Part shown: in pieces, positions 14,312 through 22,865 of the stretch
Position numbering within the stretch: position 1 is the stretch's first letter
How the letters are laid out: every line of letters begins with the position of its first letter
NCBI GenBank assembly: GCA_031363085.1
Contig: JANLTU010000062.1
Coordinates: forward strand, 1-23,688
DNA length: 23,688 nt
Direction: 5' to 3'
From: UBA6921 sp031363085
GTDB lineage: Bacteria > Pseudomonadota > Gammaproteobacteria > SG8-11
Position numbers and translations under genes: made by a program
The notes under the pieces: model-generated
What the model was told of the DNA's origin: nothing
Databases searched by the model: none
The model's input: only the letters and a program-made list of their open reading frames with translations

Positions 14312-15353
14312 CGGTATCCCCCACCATAAAATGCCAGTGACGTGGATCGGTTATCTGCGCACGCAGACGCTCGTCGGCGCACAAAACACTCAGCCCAAAC
14401 GGACTCTGACGCCGTGCGCAGCCAAGTGCGCGCAATACGCGATCTAAGGGTGCGCTGAGCGCGTGCGTAGTCCAGAGCTGCGCGCCTGCCCGGCGCGCAT
14501 GGAGCATCGTCCGGCTGATGAGCCCTGCTAGGCGCCAGAAGTCATCATTTACCGCAAGACAGTCCAGCAACACCGCTTCGCGGCGGGTTGGGTCCAGATG
14601 CAAAACGGCGAGCGCGATGGGAGCATCGCCGCGCAATTGCCATATGTAGTGGCAGTTTAGTACCGGACTGGCGGCATAACGCCAGGTGAGATAAGCCGCA
14701 TCTTTTACGATGCCGCAATTTGACAGTCGCCATGACTTGGTATTTTCAAGCCAGGTTAGGTCGAGCCGGTCGGTACTATGGTAATGAATTTTCGGCGCTC
14801 GCAAACGCGCGCCCGTCCGCACCCCTGCAAGCCACACGCGGCGCGACAGCACCAGTGCCGCGTTACGCAATTTACCCGTCGCCGTAGCTGCACGACGCAG
14901 CGAAAAATGGTAAGCGAAATAGTGGCGGCTTAAGTCGCTGAATCCCGAGCGTTTGACCAAGGGCATGGCGCTGTCCGAAACATAGGAGCCAAGCACCAGC
15001 GGGGCTTCACTCAGTGCAGTGCGAAACAGGCGTAGCGCGTGCAAGCCTTTATAGTTCGGGTTGACGAAATAATTAACCGGATGCACTGCAGCGATGGTTT
15101 GCGCGCCAGCATGCCAGTCGAAGCGCAGATAGCCGATGCCGCCTTCGATCCGCTCGCCCGAGTCGAGCACAAAGAACGGGAAATTTTCGGCGGCAGACGG
15201 TTGCGCGGCGAACTCCCACGTCCAGAGTGCGGTGTCGTTCAGGCGTGGGCGGTCGGCAAAGTGACGAGCATAAAATTCGACCAGTTGCATTGCGTCGGCG
15301 TGCGTGGCGCGCCGCAAGGTGATGGCGGGTGTCGATGCGCTATGAATGGTCAT
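14301..15353 (-). CDS. GNAT-like acyltransferase family protein
   Basis: A 350-residue protein that begins like a GNAT domain (ITLRRATHADAMQLVEFY at about 11-28). VHPVNYFVNPNYKGLHALRL (around 90-110) corresponds to the acetyl-CoA-binding turn, and GSYVSDSAMPLVKRSGFSDL to the typical C-terminal strand pattern. The second half (LTWRYAASPVLNCHYIWQLR) may be another GNAT-type lobe, as in large EPS-locus GNATs. It probably N- or O-acylates a sugar; the substrate is unknown. ATG 15353 overlaps the flippase stop by 14 bases. The open frame runs 22 codons further upstream, but that is inside the flippase gene. A deacetylase directly downstream would act in the opposite sense. Confidence 0.68.
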   Translation of the reverse strand: MTIHSASTPAITLRRATHADAMQLVEFYARHFADRPRLNDTALWTWEFAAQPSAAENFPFFVLDSGERIEGGIGYLRFDWHAGAQTIAAVHPVNYFVNPNYKGLHALRLFRTALSEAPLVLGSYVSDSAMPLVKRSGFSDLSRHYFAYHFSLRRAATATGKLRNAALVLSRRVWLAGVRTGARLRAPKIHYHSTDRLDLTWLENTKSWRLSNCGIVKDAAYLTWRYAASPVLNCHYIWQLRGDAPIALAVLHLDPTRREAVLLDCLAVNDDFWRLAGLISRTMLHARRAGAQLWTTHALSAPLDRVLRALGCARRQSPFGLSVLCADERLRAQITDPRHWHFMVGDTDVY

Positions 15354-16854
15354 TACGCATGGCCCGAGGCTTTGCCAAGCGACGACGTTCAAGGAAACGG
15401 TGCAGATAATCCAGCACATGTTGCTCGGCTCCCTTGGGACGCCCGGAGATCTGCCACAACGCCAGCGATGCCAGCAGATAGGTGATGAATCCGATGACGA
15501 TGGCGGCCAACAAATGCACGATCTGCATTTCCAGCGTTATCGCTGTCGCCACCTGCATGACATATCCCTGCACGCTTGCGGTCATGACCGCCGTCGCGAT
15601 GATCGGTCGCCAAATTTCGCGGACGATATGACTAGTGCGCATGTCCAGAGCACGGAACAAGAACACGTAACTGATCGGAATCATGACCAGCGCGATGATG
15701 AGATTAGCCCAGGCCGCGCCCATCACACCATACCATAGAGTAAGTAAAATCAAGGTCGGCAGGAACAGCACGCCGGACAAGATTGCCAGTCCCGTCATCA
15801 CCTGCGGTTTTCCCAGCGCGAGTAACGCCGGGCCATTATTGTTTTGGATCGCCACCAGTGCGCCGAATATTGCCAAGACCTGGATTAACGGAACGGCTTC
15901 CAGCCACTTGTCGCCGAGGAATACCGGCACCAGCAGCGGCGCGATGACAGCGATTCCAAAGGCGGCGGGTAATGACAATAAAGCGATGACGGCAGCAACG
16001 TTGAGATAACCTTCACGCAGCGCGGAGATGTCGTGCGACATTTTGGCGTAGCCGGGAAAGACGGCACGATTGATGGGTGCAACCAATTCTGTGGTGGGTA
16101 GATTGGAAATTTCAAACGCAACGCTGAACAAGCCCAAGCCGTGCGGGCCACCGAAGCGGCCGATGATAAAATCCGCTGAGCGATAGCGTAAAAATTGAGC
16201 GAAGTTATTGAACACCATCCATTTGGAAAAATGAAACAGCTCGGAGCGCGCCGCCAGCGAAAAACGTGGGCGATACTCATGCACAATAAAACTCAGCACG
16301 GTTCCCGCAAGGCGGCCGGTGAGCGTGCCGATCACCAACGCCCAATAGTTATGCAGTATGAAGGCCAGCGGTACCGTGACCGCGAAGCTGATGATTTTTT
16401 TGCCGAACAGAAATTTGAATTCCTTGTCGAAGCGCATGTCTTTGCGGAAGGCGACGACGCCGATGTTTTCGAAACCTTGTATCGCCATGCTTAGCGCGAG
16501 CCAGTACATGACAAATTCTAGACGCGACTCGGAATAAAAATCGGCCATCGGTAATGCCAACAGCGCGAGCAAGAATGCAGAAGCCAGCGCAAACAGCAGG
16601 TTGAAGGTCCAGGCGGTGTCGTATTGATCGCGTCCCGCATTGGCATTTTGGATCAGGGCAAGGTCGAAGCTGAACGCGCCCATTAATTCCAGCACTGCGA
16701 TCACGGACATGGCCATGGCGACCACGCCGAAGTCCTGCGGCACCAGTAAACGCGCCAGAATGATGGTGCTGATGAGTCCCAGCCCACGCTCTGTGAACTT
16801 GAATAAAACCATCCATGCCGCGCCTCTGGCGATCTGCCGGCCGGTGATCATCAT
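15340..16854 (-). CDS. Wzx-type polysaccharide flippase (MOP superfamily)
   Basis: A 504-residue, strongly hydrophobic integral membrane protein with about 12-14 transmembrane segments. The N-terminal region starting TGRQIARGAAWMVLFKF and the following LARLLVPQDFGVVAMA are typical of lipopolysaccharide-biosynthesis/WzxC-like transporters, which flip lipid-linked oligosaccharide across the inner membrane. The C-terminus is a basic cytoplasmic tail (FLERRRLAKP). The start is ATG 16854 (ATGATG pair) with AGG eight bases upstream. It leads a three-gene leftward operon in which each gene overlaps the next. A candidate promoter is at 16872-16900. It implies that lipid-linked repeat units are made here and exported by a Wzx/Wzy route. 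Confidence 0.9.
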   Translation of the reverse strand: MMITGRQIARGAAWMVLFKFTERGLGLISTIILARLLVPQDFGVVAMAMSVIAVLELMGAFSFDLALIQNANAGRDQYDTAWTFNLLFALASAFLLALLALPMADFYSESRLEFVMYWLALSMAIQGFENIGVVAFRKDMRFDKEFKFLFGKKIISFAVTVPLAFILHNYWALVIGTLTGRLAGTVLSFIVHEYRPRFSLAARSELFHFSKWMVFNNFAQFLRYRSADFIIGRFGGPHGLGLFSVAFEISNLPTTELVAPINRAVFPGYAKMSHDISALREGYLNVAAVIALLSLPAAFGIAVIAPLLVPVFLGDKWLEAVPLIQVLAIFGALVAIQNNNGPALLALGKPQVMTGLAILSGVLFLPTLILLTLWYGVMGAAWANLIIALVMIPISYVFLFRALDMRTSHIVREIWRPIIATAVMTASVQGYVMQVATAITLEMQIVHLLAAIVIGFITYLLASLALWQISGRPKGAEQHVLDYLHRFLERRRLAKPRAMRNDHS

Positions 16855-16871
16855 CGCTGTACCTGAACTTT

Positions 16872-16900
16872 AGTTAAGCTGGGTTGGGCCACATTGCCAA
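16872..16900 (-). promoter_or_regulatory. weak candidate promoter of the flippase operon
   Basis: On the minus strand TTGGCA (16900-16895) matches five of six -35 bases and is 17 bases from TTAACT (16877-16872), a poor -10. The start would be very close to the flippase ATG (16854), giving a leader of only about 10 bases. It is the best match in a short spacer, but uncertain. Confidence 0.28.
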
Positions 16901-17061
16901 GTGACATTTGCGCGTGGCAATGCAAGTGCAATCTGCACATCGGGGCGCATATTATCATGGCGACAAAGAGCTTTGTTATGATGCACACTCGCGCCGATCC
17001 GAACATCATCAGGCCCCTTTGCGAGGGGCGTATCATTTTACGGACAAGGGGGCGCCTCCCG

Positions 17062-17586
17062 ATGCGAATATGCCATGCAATAGTGTTGGTTGCCGGTTTC
17101 ATGGGTGCGACTGTTTACGCCGCTGCGCCGAAAAACAATGTTAATAACAGCGACAGTGACAGTGACAAGGCGACGTTGCGCGGGGGTGTGGTCAGCGATC
17201 CGTTGTGGGATCTCGACGTTCCACGCCAGGAACTCGAAGCAGTATTGATGCGTTTCGTGCAAGCCTATGACGGTGGCAACATCGACCGCTTGATGGCGCT
17301 GATCGGTCCGCAGTTGCGCACCGAGAAGGGACTGCGGCGTGCGCAGGAGGTGCGCGACGAATACCTCGAAACGTTTTTAGGCAGCAGTCAGCGCCGCATC
17401 ATTTTACGCAATGTGCTGTGGACGCGCGCCGGCGACGGTGTGGTGGCGGATGCGGATTTTGTATCACGTATTATCAGCAAGCGCGACGAACGCACACATG
17501 AACGCAGCGGCGCGCTGCGCGCGCATCTCAACCGCGAAAAAGCCGAGTGGGTCATCGGCGAATTGTATTTTTCTTACGACAATTAA
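17062..17586 (+). CDS. secreted NTF2/SnoaL-like small protein
   Basis: A 174-residue protein. MRICHAIVLVAGFMGATVYA is a clean signal peptide ending near residue 22, followed by a polar linker with NNSDSDSDK. The remaining ~120 residues (LEAVLMRFVQAYDGGNIDRL ... LYFSYDN) have the helix-then-curved-sheet pattern and opening AYDGGNIDRLMAL of NTF2/DUF4440-type domains, which bind small ligands or serve as assembly modules. The function is unknown. ATG 17062 is chosen because it starts the signal peptide and has AAGGGGG about 10 bases upstream. The frame is open to 16894, but that part is not protein-like. It is divergent from the flippase operon and its stop abuts a MITE. Confidence 0.68.
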   Translation: MRICHAIVLVAGFMGATVYAAAPKNNVNNSDSDSDKATLRGGVVSDPLWDLDVPRQELEAVLMRFVQAYDGGNIDRLMALIGPQLRTEKGLRRAQEVRDEYLETFLGSSQRRIILRNVLWTRAGDGVVADADFVSRIISKRDERTHERSGALRAHLNREKAEWVIGELYFSYDN

Positions 17587-17730
17587 GCGCCTGTTCAAGA
17601 GCGCCTTGGAGGGATGCAGTGCAAGGCAAAATGGAACTCAAAAACGCAGCCTACCCGCAGTAGGCGAGTATTTTGAGTTCGATGTTAGTTGCCGCAATGC
17701 GCTTTAATCAGTGAGATTTTGAACAGGCTC
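17587..17730. mobile_element. 144-bp MITE-like element
   Basis: Terminal inverted repeats GCGCCTGTTCAA (17587-17598) and TTGAACAGGCTC (17719-17730) match at 11 of 12 positions. They are flanked by TAA on both sides (17584-17586, 17731-17733), consistent with a 3-bp target duplication. Inside is a strong nested stem: GAACTCAAAA (17634-17643) with TTTTGAGTTC (17671-17680), and within it GCCTAC (17649-17654) with GTAGGC (17660-17665). No coding capacity is seen, so mobility would need a transposase elsewhere. It fills the space between two converging stop codons; the last base of the element supplies the first base of the ppc TAG. The folded RNA could serve as a bidirectional terminator, although no long U-run follows. 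Confidence 0.7.
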
Positions 17731-20540
17731 TAACCGGTGTTACGCATGCCCGCCGCGATCGCGTTGATGGTGCGCAGCAGCGGATTGAGCCAGCCCTGAC
17801 GTTCGGTTTCGTCGCGTGATTCGTCGCGGTAGCGGCGCAGCAGCGAGAGCTGGATATTGTTGAGCGCATCCAGGTAGGGATTGCGTCGTGACAAGGACAG
17901 CAACAAGGTCGGATTTTCCTTCACCAGCACTTTGTTTCCCGTCACCAGCAACAGGTATTTCACCGCGCGGTTGTACTCCGCGTGGATCACCGCATAAATG
18001 TCTTGCGCGGTGTTCGGGTCATTGCACAGTTGTGCGTATTGGTGCGCGATGTCCATGTCGGCTTTGAACAGCGACATTTCAATGTTCGACAACAAGGCTT
18101 TGAAAAACGGCCATTCGCGGTACATGCGTTGCAGGGTGCGCAGGTCGTGGCCGCGCGCACTGCTCCAGTGTTCGAGCGCCGAGCCCACGCCAAACCAAGC
18201 GGGCAGGGTGTGGCGCGCTTGCGCCCAGCCGAATACCCACGGAATGGCGCGAATGGATTTTTTCGAGCGGTCAGATTTTTTACGATGCGAAGGGCGCGAG
18301 CCGATGTTGAGCATGCCAATCTCACGCACCGGCGTTGCGTCGTAAAAATAGTCAAAGAAGCTGGGCGTGTCATCGGTCAGCGCGCGATAGGCGCGTTCAC
18401 CTTCGCGCGACAGCGAGTCCATGATGTCCAGATAATTTTGCGCATCGCCGGTCGGCGCATGCACCACGCCGACGCTGGCTTTCATCAGGCCGGTCACACC
18501 CATGGTCAGTTCATAGGTGGCGGTTTCAGCGTTGCTGTACTTAAATGACAATACCTCGCCCTGCTCGGTGAATTTGATCTGCCCGTGCACGGTGCCGGGG
18601 GGCTGCGCCAGAATCGCTTCGTGAGTGGGACCGCCGCCGCGCCCGACGGTGCCGCCGCGCCCGTGGAAGATGCGCATCTGAATGCCGCGCTGCGCGGCAA
18701 CGGCGGTAATGCGTTTTTGCGCCTGATACAACATCCACGACGACGCCAGAATGCCGCCGTCTTTACAGGAGTCGGAATAGCCCAGCATGATTTCCTGCAG
18801 GTTGCCGGAGGCTTCCAGCAACGCTGCATAGGCGGGGTTGTTCAGCAGCGCGGTCATGACCGGCTCGACGTGCGCTAAGTCTTCGATGGTTTCAAACAGC
18901 GGGCTGACGCGAATATGACAATACCAGCCCTGCGCGCTGCGTCCGACCAGCCCGGCGAAGTGAGCGAGGAACATCACTTCCATCACGTGGCTGGCGGCAT
19001 GCGTCATCGAGATCACATAGTGGCCGAACACTTTAGGGCTGATTTCGCGCTGCATTTGCGCCATGACACGAAATACCTCGACGGTTTCACGCGTGGCGTC
19101 GGACAGCGCGCCTTCGTCGATGATGACCGGCGCACCGCGCATGATGGCGTCGGTGAGAGTCTGCATGCGCTGCTGTTCGCCCAGTTGCGCGTAGTCTTCG
19201 CCGTGCAGATGATAGCGCAGCAAATCCGCCACCGCGTCGGTGTGGCGAGTGGATTCCTGGCGCAAGTCGAGATGCAGCAACTGCAAGCCGAAGGTCTCGA
19301 CCAGGCGGATCAGGTCTTTTAATTCACCGTTGGCGATGTTGGCATCGCCGTGGCTGATGAGCGAATCGCGCATCACGTATAAGTCGTTGAGGATTTCCAG
19401 TTCCGAGCTGTAAGCATGCGTGGAACTGGTGACTTCCTCGCCGTGCAGGCGGCGCTTGAGCGCCACCAAGTTGCGCTCCAGGCGGTAACGCATCACATGC
19501 AGTTTGCGCCGATACGGTTCCTGCAAAAATTGTTCGGGTTTTTCGGCGAAGGCTTTTTCGGCGTAAGTTTCATCCGCCGCCAAACTCACCAGCAAATCGC
19601 CGGTCGGTGTGCACAGCAAGCTGGAGTGGGTCAGCAGGTGATTCAAAGCGCGCAGGCGATGAATGTACTCCAGTAAAATTTCTTGAGCCTGCACGCGCAC
19701 GGCGGCCACCGTGGTTTGCGGCGTCACGTTCGGGTTGCCGTCACGGTCGCCGCCGATCCAGGAACCAAAACGCAAAAAGCTCGGCACCACAATGCCGTGT
19801 TTGCCTTCGGGCGCGACAAAGCCGTACACGCGGTCCATGGCTTCTTCGAGTTTGCGATACATCGCCGGCACCGCTTCGAACAGGCTTTCGCGGAAATAAT
19901 ACAGGCCGTTGGAAATTTCATCGCGCACGCGCGGACGGGTGGCGCGCACTTCGTCGGTCTTCCACAAGATTTGAATTTCGCTGCCCAGGCGCTGGGTTAC
20001 CGCACTGAGTTCGCGTTGACTCAGGCGCGGATCGTCCAGTTCTTCGGCCGTCAAAAAAATCCGCCGCAGCGATTCCATGATGGTGCGGCGTTTGGATTCG
20101 GTGGGATGCGCGGTGATCACCGGCATGAACACCAATTGATTCAGTAATGCCTGTAATTGCTGCCCCGAGACGCCCTGGCGCAGCAACTCTTGCAGCGTGA
20201 GATCAAACGAGCCGCTCCACGACGGACCGTCGAGCCGCTCCTGACTGTAGCGCTGGTGATGTTGATACGACTCTTCGGCGATGTTGGCCAGACTGAAGTA
20301 GGTATAAAACGCGCGCACCACGTGCGTGAGTGTCTCCGCGTCGAGTGACCCGAGCAGACGGGTCAGTTCACGACGTTTGCGCAGGTTGTCGCGCTTGCGC
20401 AAACGAATATGCCCGGTGCGCAGTGCCTCCACCGCATCGAAGACTTCTTCGCCGGCGTGCTGACGCAGCACGTCGCCAAGTAAATTGCCGAGCAGCTTGA
20501 CGCGCGCGCGGAGCTCTTTGTCGGTTTTAGGTCGGTACAC
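17730..20540 (-). CDS. ppc: phosphoenolpyruvate carboxylase
   Basis: A 936-residue enzyme of the usual bacterial length. It carboxylates phosphoenolpyruvate with bicarbonate to oxaloacetate, refilling the TCA cycle; it is cytoplasmic. VITAHPTESKRRT (His near residue 145) is the first signature with the catalytic His. GYSDSCKDGGILAS carries the conserved Lys. FHGRGGTVGRGGGPTHEAIL is the glycine-rich active-site loop. The C-terminus ends MRNTG, matching the conserved x-NTG end. GTG 20540 (MYRPKTDKELRARVKLLGN) puts the start where the family begins, with AGG about seven bases upstream. A GTG at 20585 is the alternative, and the open frame extends to 20657. It is unrelated to the EPS genes and probably has its own promoter in the ~255 bases before it. 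Confidence 0.97.
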   Translation of the reverse strand: MYRPKTDKELRARVKLLGNLLGDVLRQHAGEEVFDAVEALRTGHIRLRKRDNLRKRRELTRLLGSLDAETLTHVVRAFYTYFSLANIAEESYQHHQRYSQERLDGPSWSGSFDLTLQELLRQGVSGQQLQALLNQLVFMPVITAHPTESKRRTIMESLRRIFLTAEELDDPRLSQRELSAVTQRLGSEIQILWKTDEVRATRPRVRDEISNGLYYFRESLFEAVPAMYRKLEEAMDRVYGFVAPEGKHGIVVPSFLRFGSWIGGDRDGNPNVTPQTTVAAVRVQAQEILLEYIHRLRALNHLLTHSSLLCTPTGDLLVSLAADETYAEKAFAEKPEQFLQEPYRRKLHVMRYRLERNLVALKRRLHGEEVTSSTHAYSSELEILNDLYVMRDSLISHGDANIANGELKDLIRLVETFGLQLLHLDLRQESTRHTDAVADLLRYHLHGEDYAQLGEQQRMQTLTDAIMRGAPVIIDEGALSDATRETVEVFRVMAQMQREISPKVFGHYVISMTHAASHVMEVMFLAHFAGLVGRSAQGWYCHIRVSPLFETIEDLAHVEPVMTALLNNPAYAALLEASGNLQEIMLGYSDSCKDGGILASSWMLYQAQKRITAVAAQRGIQMRIFHGRGGTVGRGGGPTHEAILAQPPGTVHGQIKFTEQGEVLSFKYSNAETATYELTMGVTGLMKASVGVVHAPTGDAQNYLDIMDSLSREGERAYRALTDDTPSFFDYFYDATPVREIGMLNIGSRPSHRKKSDRSKKSIRAIPWVFGWAQARHTLPAWFGVGSALEHWSSARGHDLRTLQRMYREWPFFKALLSNIEMSLFKADMDIAHQYAQLCNDPNTAQDIYAVIHAEYNRAVKYLLLVTGNKVLVKENPTLLLSLSRRNPYLDALNNIQLSLLRRYRDESRDETERQGWLNPLLRTINAIAAGMRNTG

Positions 20541-20709
20541 GAATGGCCTGCTCGCTTGCGCAAATCTGAATTGGGTGGTAGTCACGAGACTGAACTGAAG
20601 CGCCTCGACACAAAGGGCGGCATTATAACCTTGATAGCCGCGCAATCTCCATGGCAACGCATGCGTGCTTCGAGTGTCTTTTAAAGTGGGTTGGGTCGCG
20701 CTGATGAGG

Positions 20710-20748
20710 CCGGCCCACGACGCGGTTTTGTATCCCGTCGTGGGCCGG
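20710..20748. repeat. 13-bp perfect palindrome (REP-like / terminator-like)
   Basis: CCGGCCCACGACG (20710-20722) and CGTCGTGGGCCGG (20736-20748) are perfect arms around a 13-base loop. It lies between the subtilase stop (20796) and ppc on the same strand. A very stable hairpin would form in the subtilase mRNA 3' region. No T-run follows on the minus strand, so factor-independent termination is not certain; a REP-type role in mRNA protection is possible. Confidence 0.6.
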
Positions 20749-20763
20749 AAGTGACTGCGGTAA

Positions 20764-20781
20764 GTGGCTTGAATCAGCCAC
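20764..20781. repeat. 6-bp hairpin after the subtilase stop
   Basis: GTGGCT (20764-20769) and AGCCAC (20776-20781) pair around TGAATC. It is the first hairpin after the subtilase stop codon in the direction of transcription, ahead of the large palindrome. It could be part of a composite termination signal. Confidence 0.3.
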
Positions 20782-20795
20782 GTGGTGAAAGCACC

Positions 20796-22565
20796 TTAGG
20801 GCGCCAGGACTTCGATTTGAATGACGTTGGAGCTGTTATTGCTGCTGCTGATTTCCTCTGCCAGACTCCAAAAATTGACAATGCCGCCGATGAAATAAAT
20901 TCCAGGCACCACGTAACTGGGTATTTCAAACGCAACGCTGATGTTTCTGACGCTTGCGGGTGCAAAATCGCGAATGAAGTCAATCCCCAACCAGGTGTTC
21001 CAGTCGTTCCAGTTAAAGACCGGATCTTTCGACAGCGCGAAGAGTGTCAACGCATAGGGCGTTGCAGCGCCACCCAGATTAGCCAGTTGTGCAGTGAGAT
21101 TGACGAAGCCGCCGGCTGTTACGCTGAGCGGCCCGGTGAGGTTGCTCAGTGCCAAGTCGGGCAATTGGGGCGACGGGGTCATTCCGCGCACCGCGTGCTC
21201 GGCATTCAGGCGGCCGCCGCTGACCGTGAGCCCCGTCAGTGACGGGTGCAGATCGACCGAGTCCATCAGCCGCTGCTTCAACTCGGCCGGCGACAGATTG
21301 TTTTGACTGAGCAACAAGGCCGCCACGCCGGCCACATGCGGTGTCGCCATCGAGGTACCGCTCAGATGTGAATAGCCGGTGCTATCGCACAAGGGGCAGG
21401 GGCCGCGCGGCACCGTCGATAAAATATCTACTCCTGGCGCTGCCAAGTCCACCGTAGTGGCGCCATAGTTCGACCACGCGGGTTTATTGTCGTTGTGATC
21501 CGTGCTGGTAACCACAACGACATTGGGAACGTCGTAACCGGCAGGATAAAACGTGTAGAGATCTGTATTCGTGTAACCGTTCCCCGCTGCGGCAACAAAC
21601 AAGGCCCCGGCGGTGTTGGCTTCGGCAATCGCGTCATACAAGGCTTGGGAATAACCGCCGCCGCCCCAGCTATTGTTCATGACTTTTGCGCCCATGATGG
21701 TGGCGTAATGAATTGCGTATACCGCATCCGAGATGGAGCCATAACCGTAGGCATCAAGGAATTTCAGCGCCATAATTTTTGCTGACCAATTCACTCCGGC
21801 AATACCCACACCGTCGTTTCCGGCCGCCGCGATGATGCCCGCCACGTGCGTGCCGTGGCCAAAGTCATCAAACGGGTCGCCGTCATTGTTAACGAAGTCA
21901 TACCCGTAAACGTCGTCGACATAACCGTTGCCATCGTCGTCGATGCCGTTGCCGGGAATCTCGCCGCTGTTGATCCACATATTGGCGCGTAGATCTTCAT
22001 GTGTGTAATCCACGCCGGTGTCGATCACCGCGACGACCACATTGCCGCTCCCGGTGGTGACGTCCCAGGCTTCCGGGGCATTGGTGTCGGCGTTGAAGGT
22101 GCCCCCGGTTTGCCCGATGTTATGCAGGCTCCATTGTTCCGAGAAGCGCGGGTCGTTGGGGATTTGCGCTGCCATGACGCGATAGTTCAACTCCACACTT
22201 TCCACATCCGGGTGACGGGCGAGGTGCTCTTTCGAAAGCAAAGTGTCGCTGCCTGGTTTGAGCCGGGCAATGCGCCACGGTTCCTGCGCAAGTGTGCCTG
22301 CCTTCCCGTCTTTTTCGTGCATCGACTCGAAACGCTCGACCTCGCGCACCGCATGCGTTCTGCGCGCCAGCGAAGGAATCCGCCGCGCGCTGTTTTTAAA
22401 CTTAACCAATAACTCGCCTTCTTTATATTCCGGCGTGACCACCAACCGCGTGGCGCTGCCCGCGTCGGGTGTAAACGCATGCGCGCTCACCGACCAACCG
22501 GCCGCAAGACAAGCCAGCGTCAAAGCGCCCGGCGCCAGGTACGTAACAATTTTTTGGACGTTCAT
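20796..22565 (-). CDS. secreted subtilisin-like serine protease (S8)
   Basis: A 589-residue preproprotein. The signal peptide ends near AHA (28-30). Residues about 31-130 form a prodomain (EGELLVKFKN, HPDVESVELNYRV) of the inhibitor I9/fervidolysin type. The catalytic domain shows the complete triad: Asp182 in AVIDTGVDYTHEDL, His237 in GHGTHVAGI and Ser405 in SGTSMATPHVAG, plus oxyanion Asn329 in AAAGNG. An Asp/Asn-rich insert (NGIDDDGNGYVDDVYGYDF, 206-224) looks like a calcium loop, and CPLC (390-393) may be a disulfide. From about 475 a CARDB/Ig-like beta domain follows (LPDLALSNLTGPLSVTAGG). No sorting tail is seen. ATG 22565 has GCGGAGG five bases upstream. It probably acts outside the cell or in the periplasm; a role in surface-protein maturation is only contextual. 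Confidence 0.95.
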   Translation of the reverse strand: MNVQKIVTYLAPGALTLACLAAGWSVSAHAFTPDAGSATRLVVTPEYKEGELLVKFKNSARRIPSLARRTHAVREVERFESMHEKDGKAGTLAQEPWRIARLKPGSDTLLSKEHLARHPDVESVELNYRVMAAQIPNDPRFSEQWSLHNIGQTGGTFNADTNAPEAWDVTTGSGNVVVAVIDTGVDYTHEDLRANMWINSGEIPGNGIDDDGNGYVDDVYGYDFVNNDGDPFDDFGHGTHVAGIIAAAGNDGVGIAGVNWSAKIMALKFLDAYGYGSISDAVYAIHYATIMGAKVMNNSWGGGGYSQALYDAIAEANTAGALFVAAAGNGYTNTDLYTFYPAGYDVPNVVVVTSTDHNDNKPAWSNYGATTVDLAAPGVDILSTVPRGPCPLCDSTGYSHLSGTSMATPHVAGVAALLLSQNNLSPAELKQRLMDSVDLHPSLTGLTVSGGRLNAEHAVRGMTPSPQLPDLALSNLTGPLSVTAGGFVNLTAQLANLGGAATPYALTLFALSKDPVFNWNDWNTWLGIDFIRDFAPASVRNISVAFEIPSYVVPGIYFIGGIVNFWSLAEEISSSNNSSNVIQIEVLAP

Positions 22566-22865
22566 AAAAACCTCCGCGTGATGTGTAATGACCAGGCGCT
22601 ACTGGATGCAGCACCATCGATACACGGAGGAAACTCGACGTCCTGAAAAAACGGATTTGACAAATTAAGCAAAAATTAAGATTTTTAAAAAAATGCGGAG
22701 CGTGGCGTCAATAACTGCGTCTTCGAGATCGGCGGTGGGAGAAAGAATTTGCGGCGAGGTAGAAAATAAATTCAAAAAACATACGGTGGGGAGTCAGTGA
22801 TTAGTCACGACACACAACGCTGTTAGTGCGCATGAACACACCGCGACTAAAAAAACCACAAGTGC
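22566..22865. other. 300-base intergenic region, A+T-rich core
   Basis: It separates the subtilase from the regulator remnant, which lies upstream on the same strand. Apart from the subtilase ribosome-binding site (22571-22577), it holds an A+T-rich stretch at about 22650-22695 that is a likely promoter zone for the subtilase. No hexamer pair is good enough to call. A TTGACA on the plus strand near 22654 has no proper -10 and no gene downstream. Nothing else recognisable is seen. Confidence 0.5.

Noticed and set aside
17982..20147. Several long plus-strand frames opposite ppc
   Set aside because: All mirror the conserved ppc reading frame and show no independent start signals or family motifs.
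22654..22683. TTGACA on the plus strand as a promoter
   Set aside because: There is no acceptable -10 at 16-18 bases and no plus-strand gene downstream; it lies in an A+T-rich stretch where such a hexamer is likely by chance.
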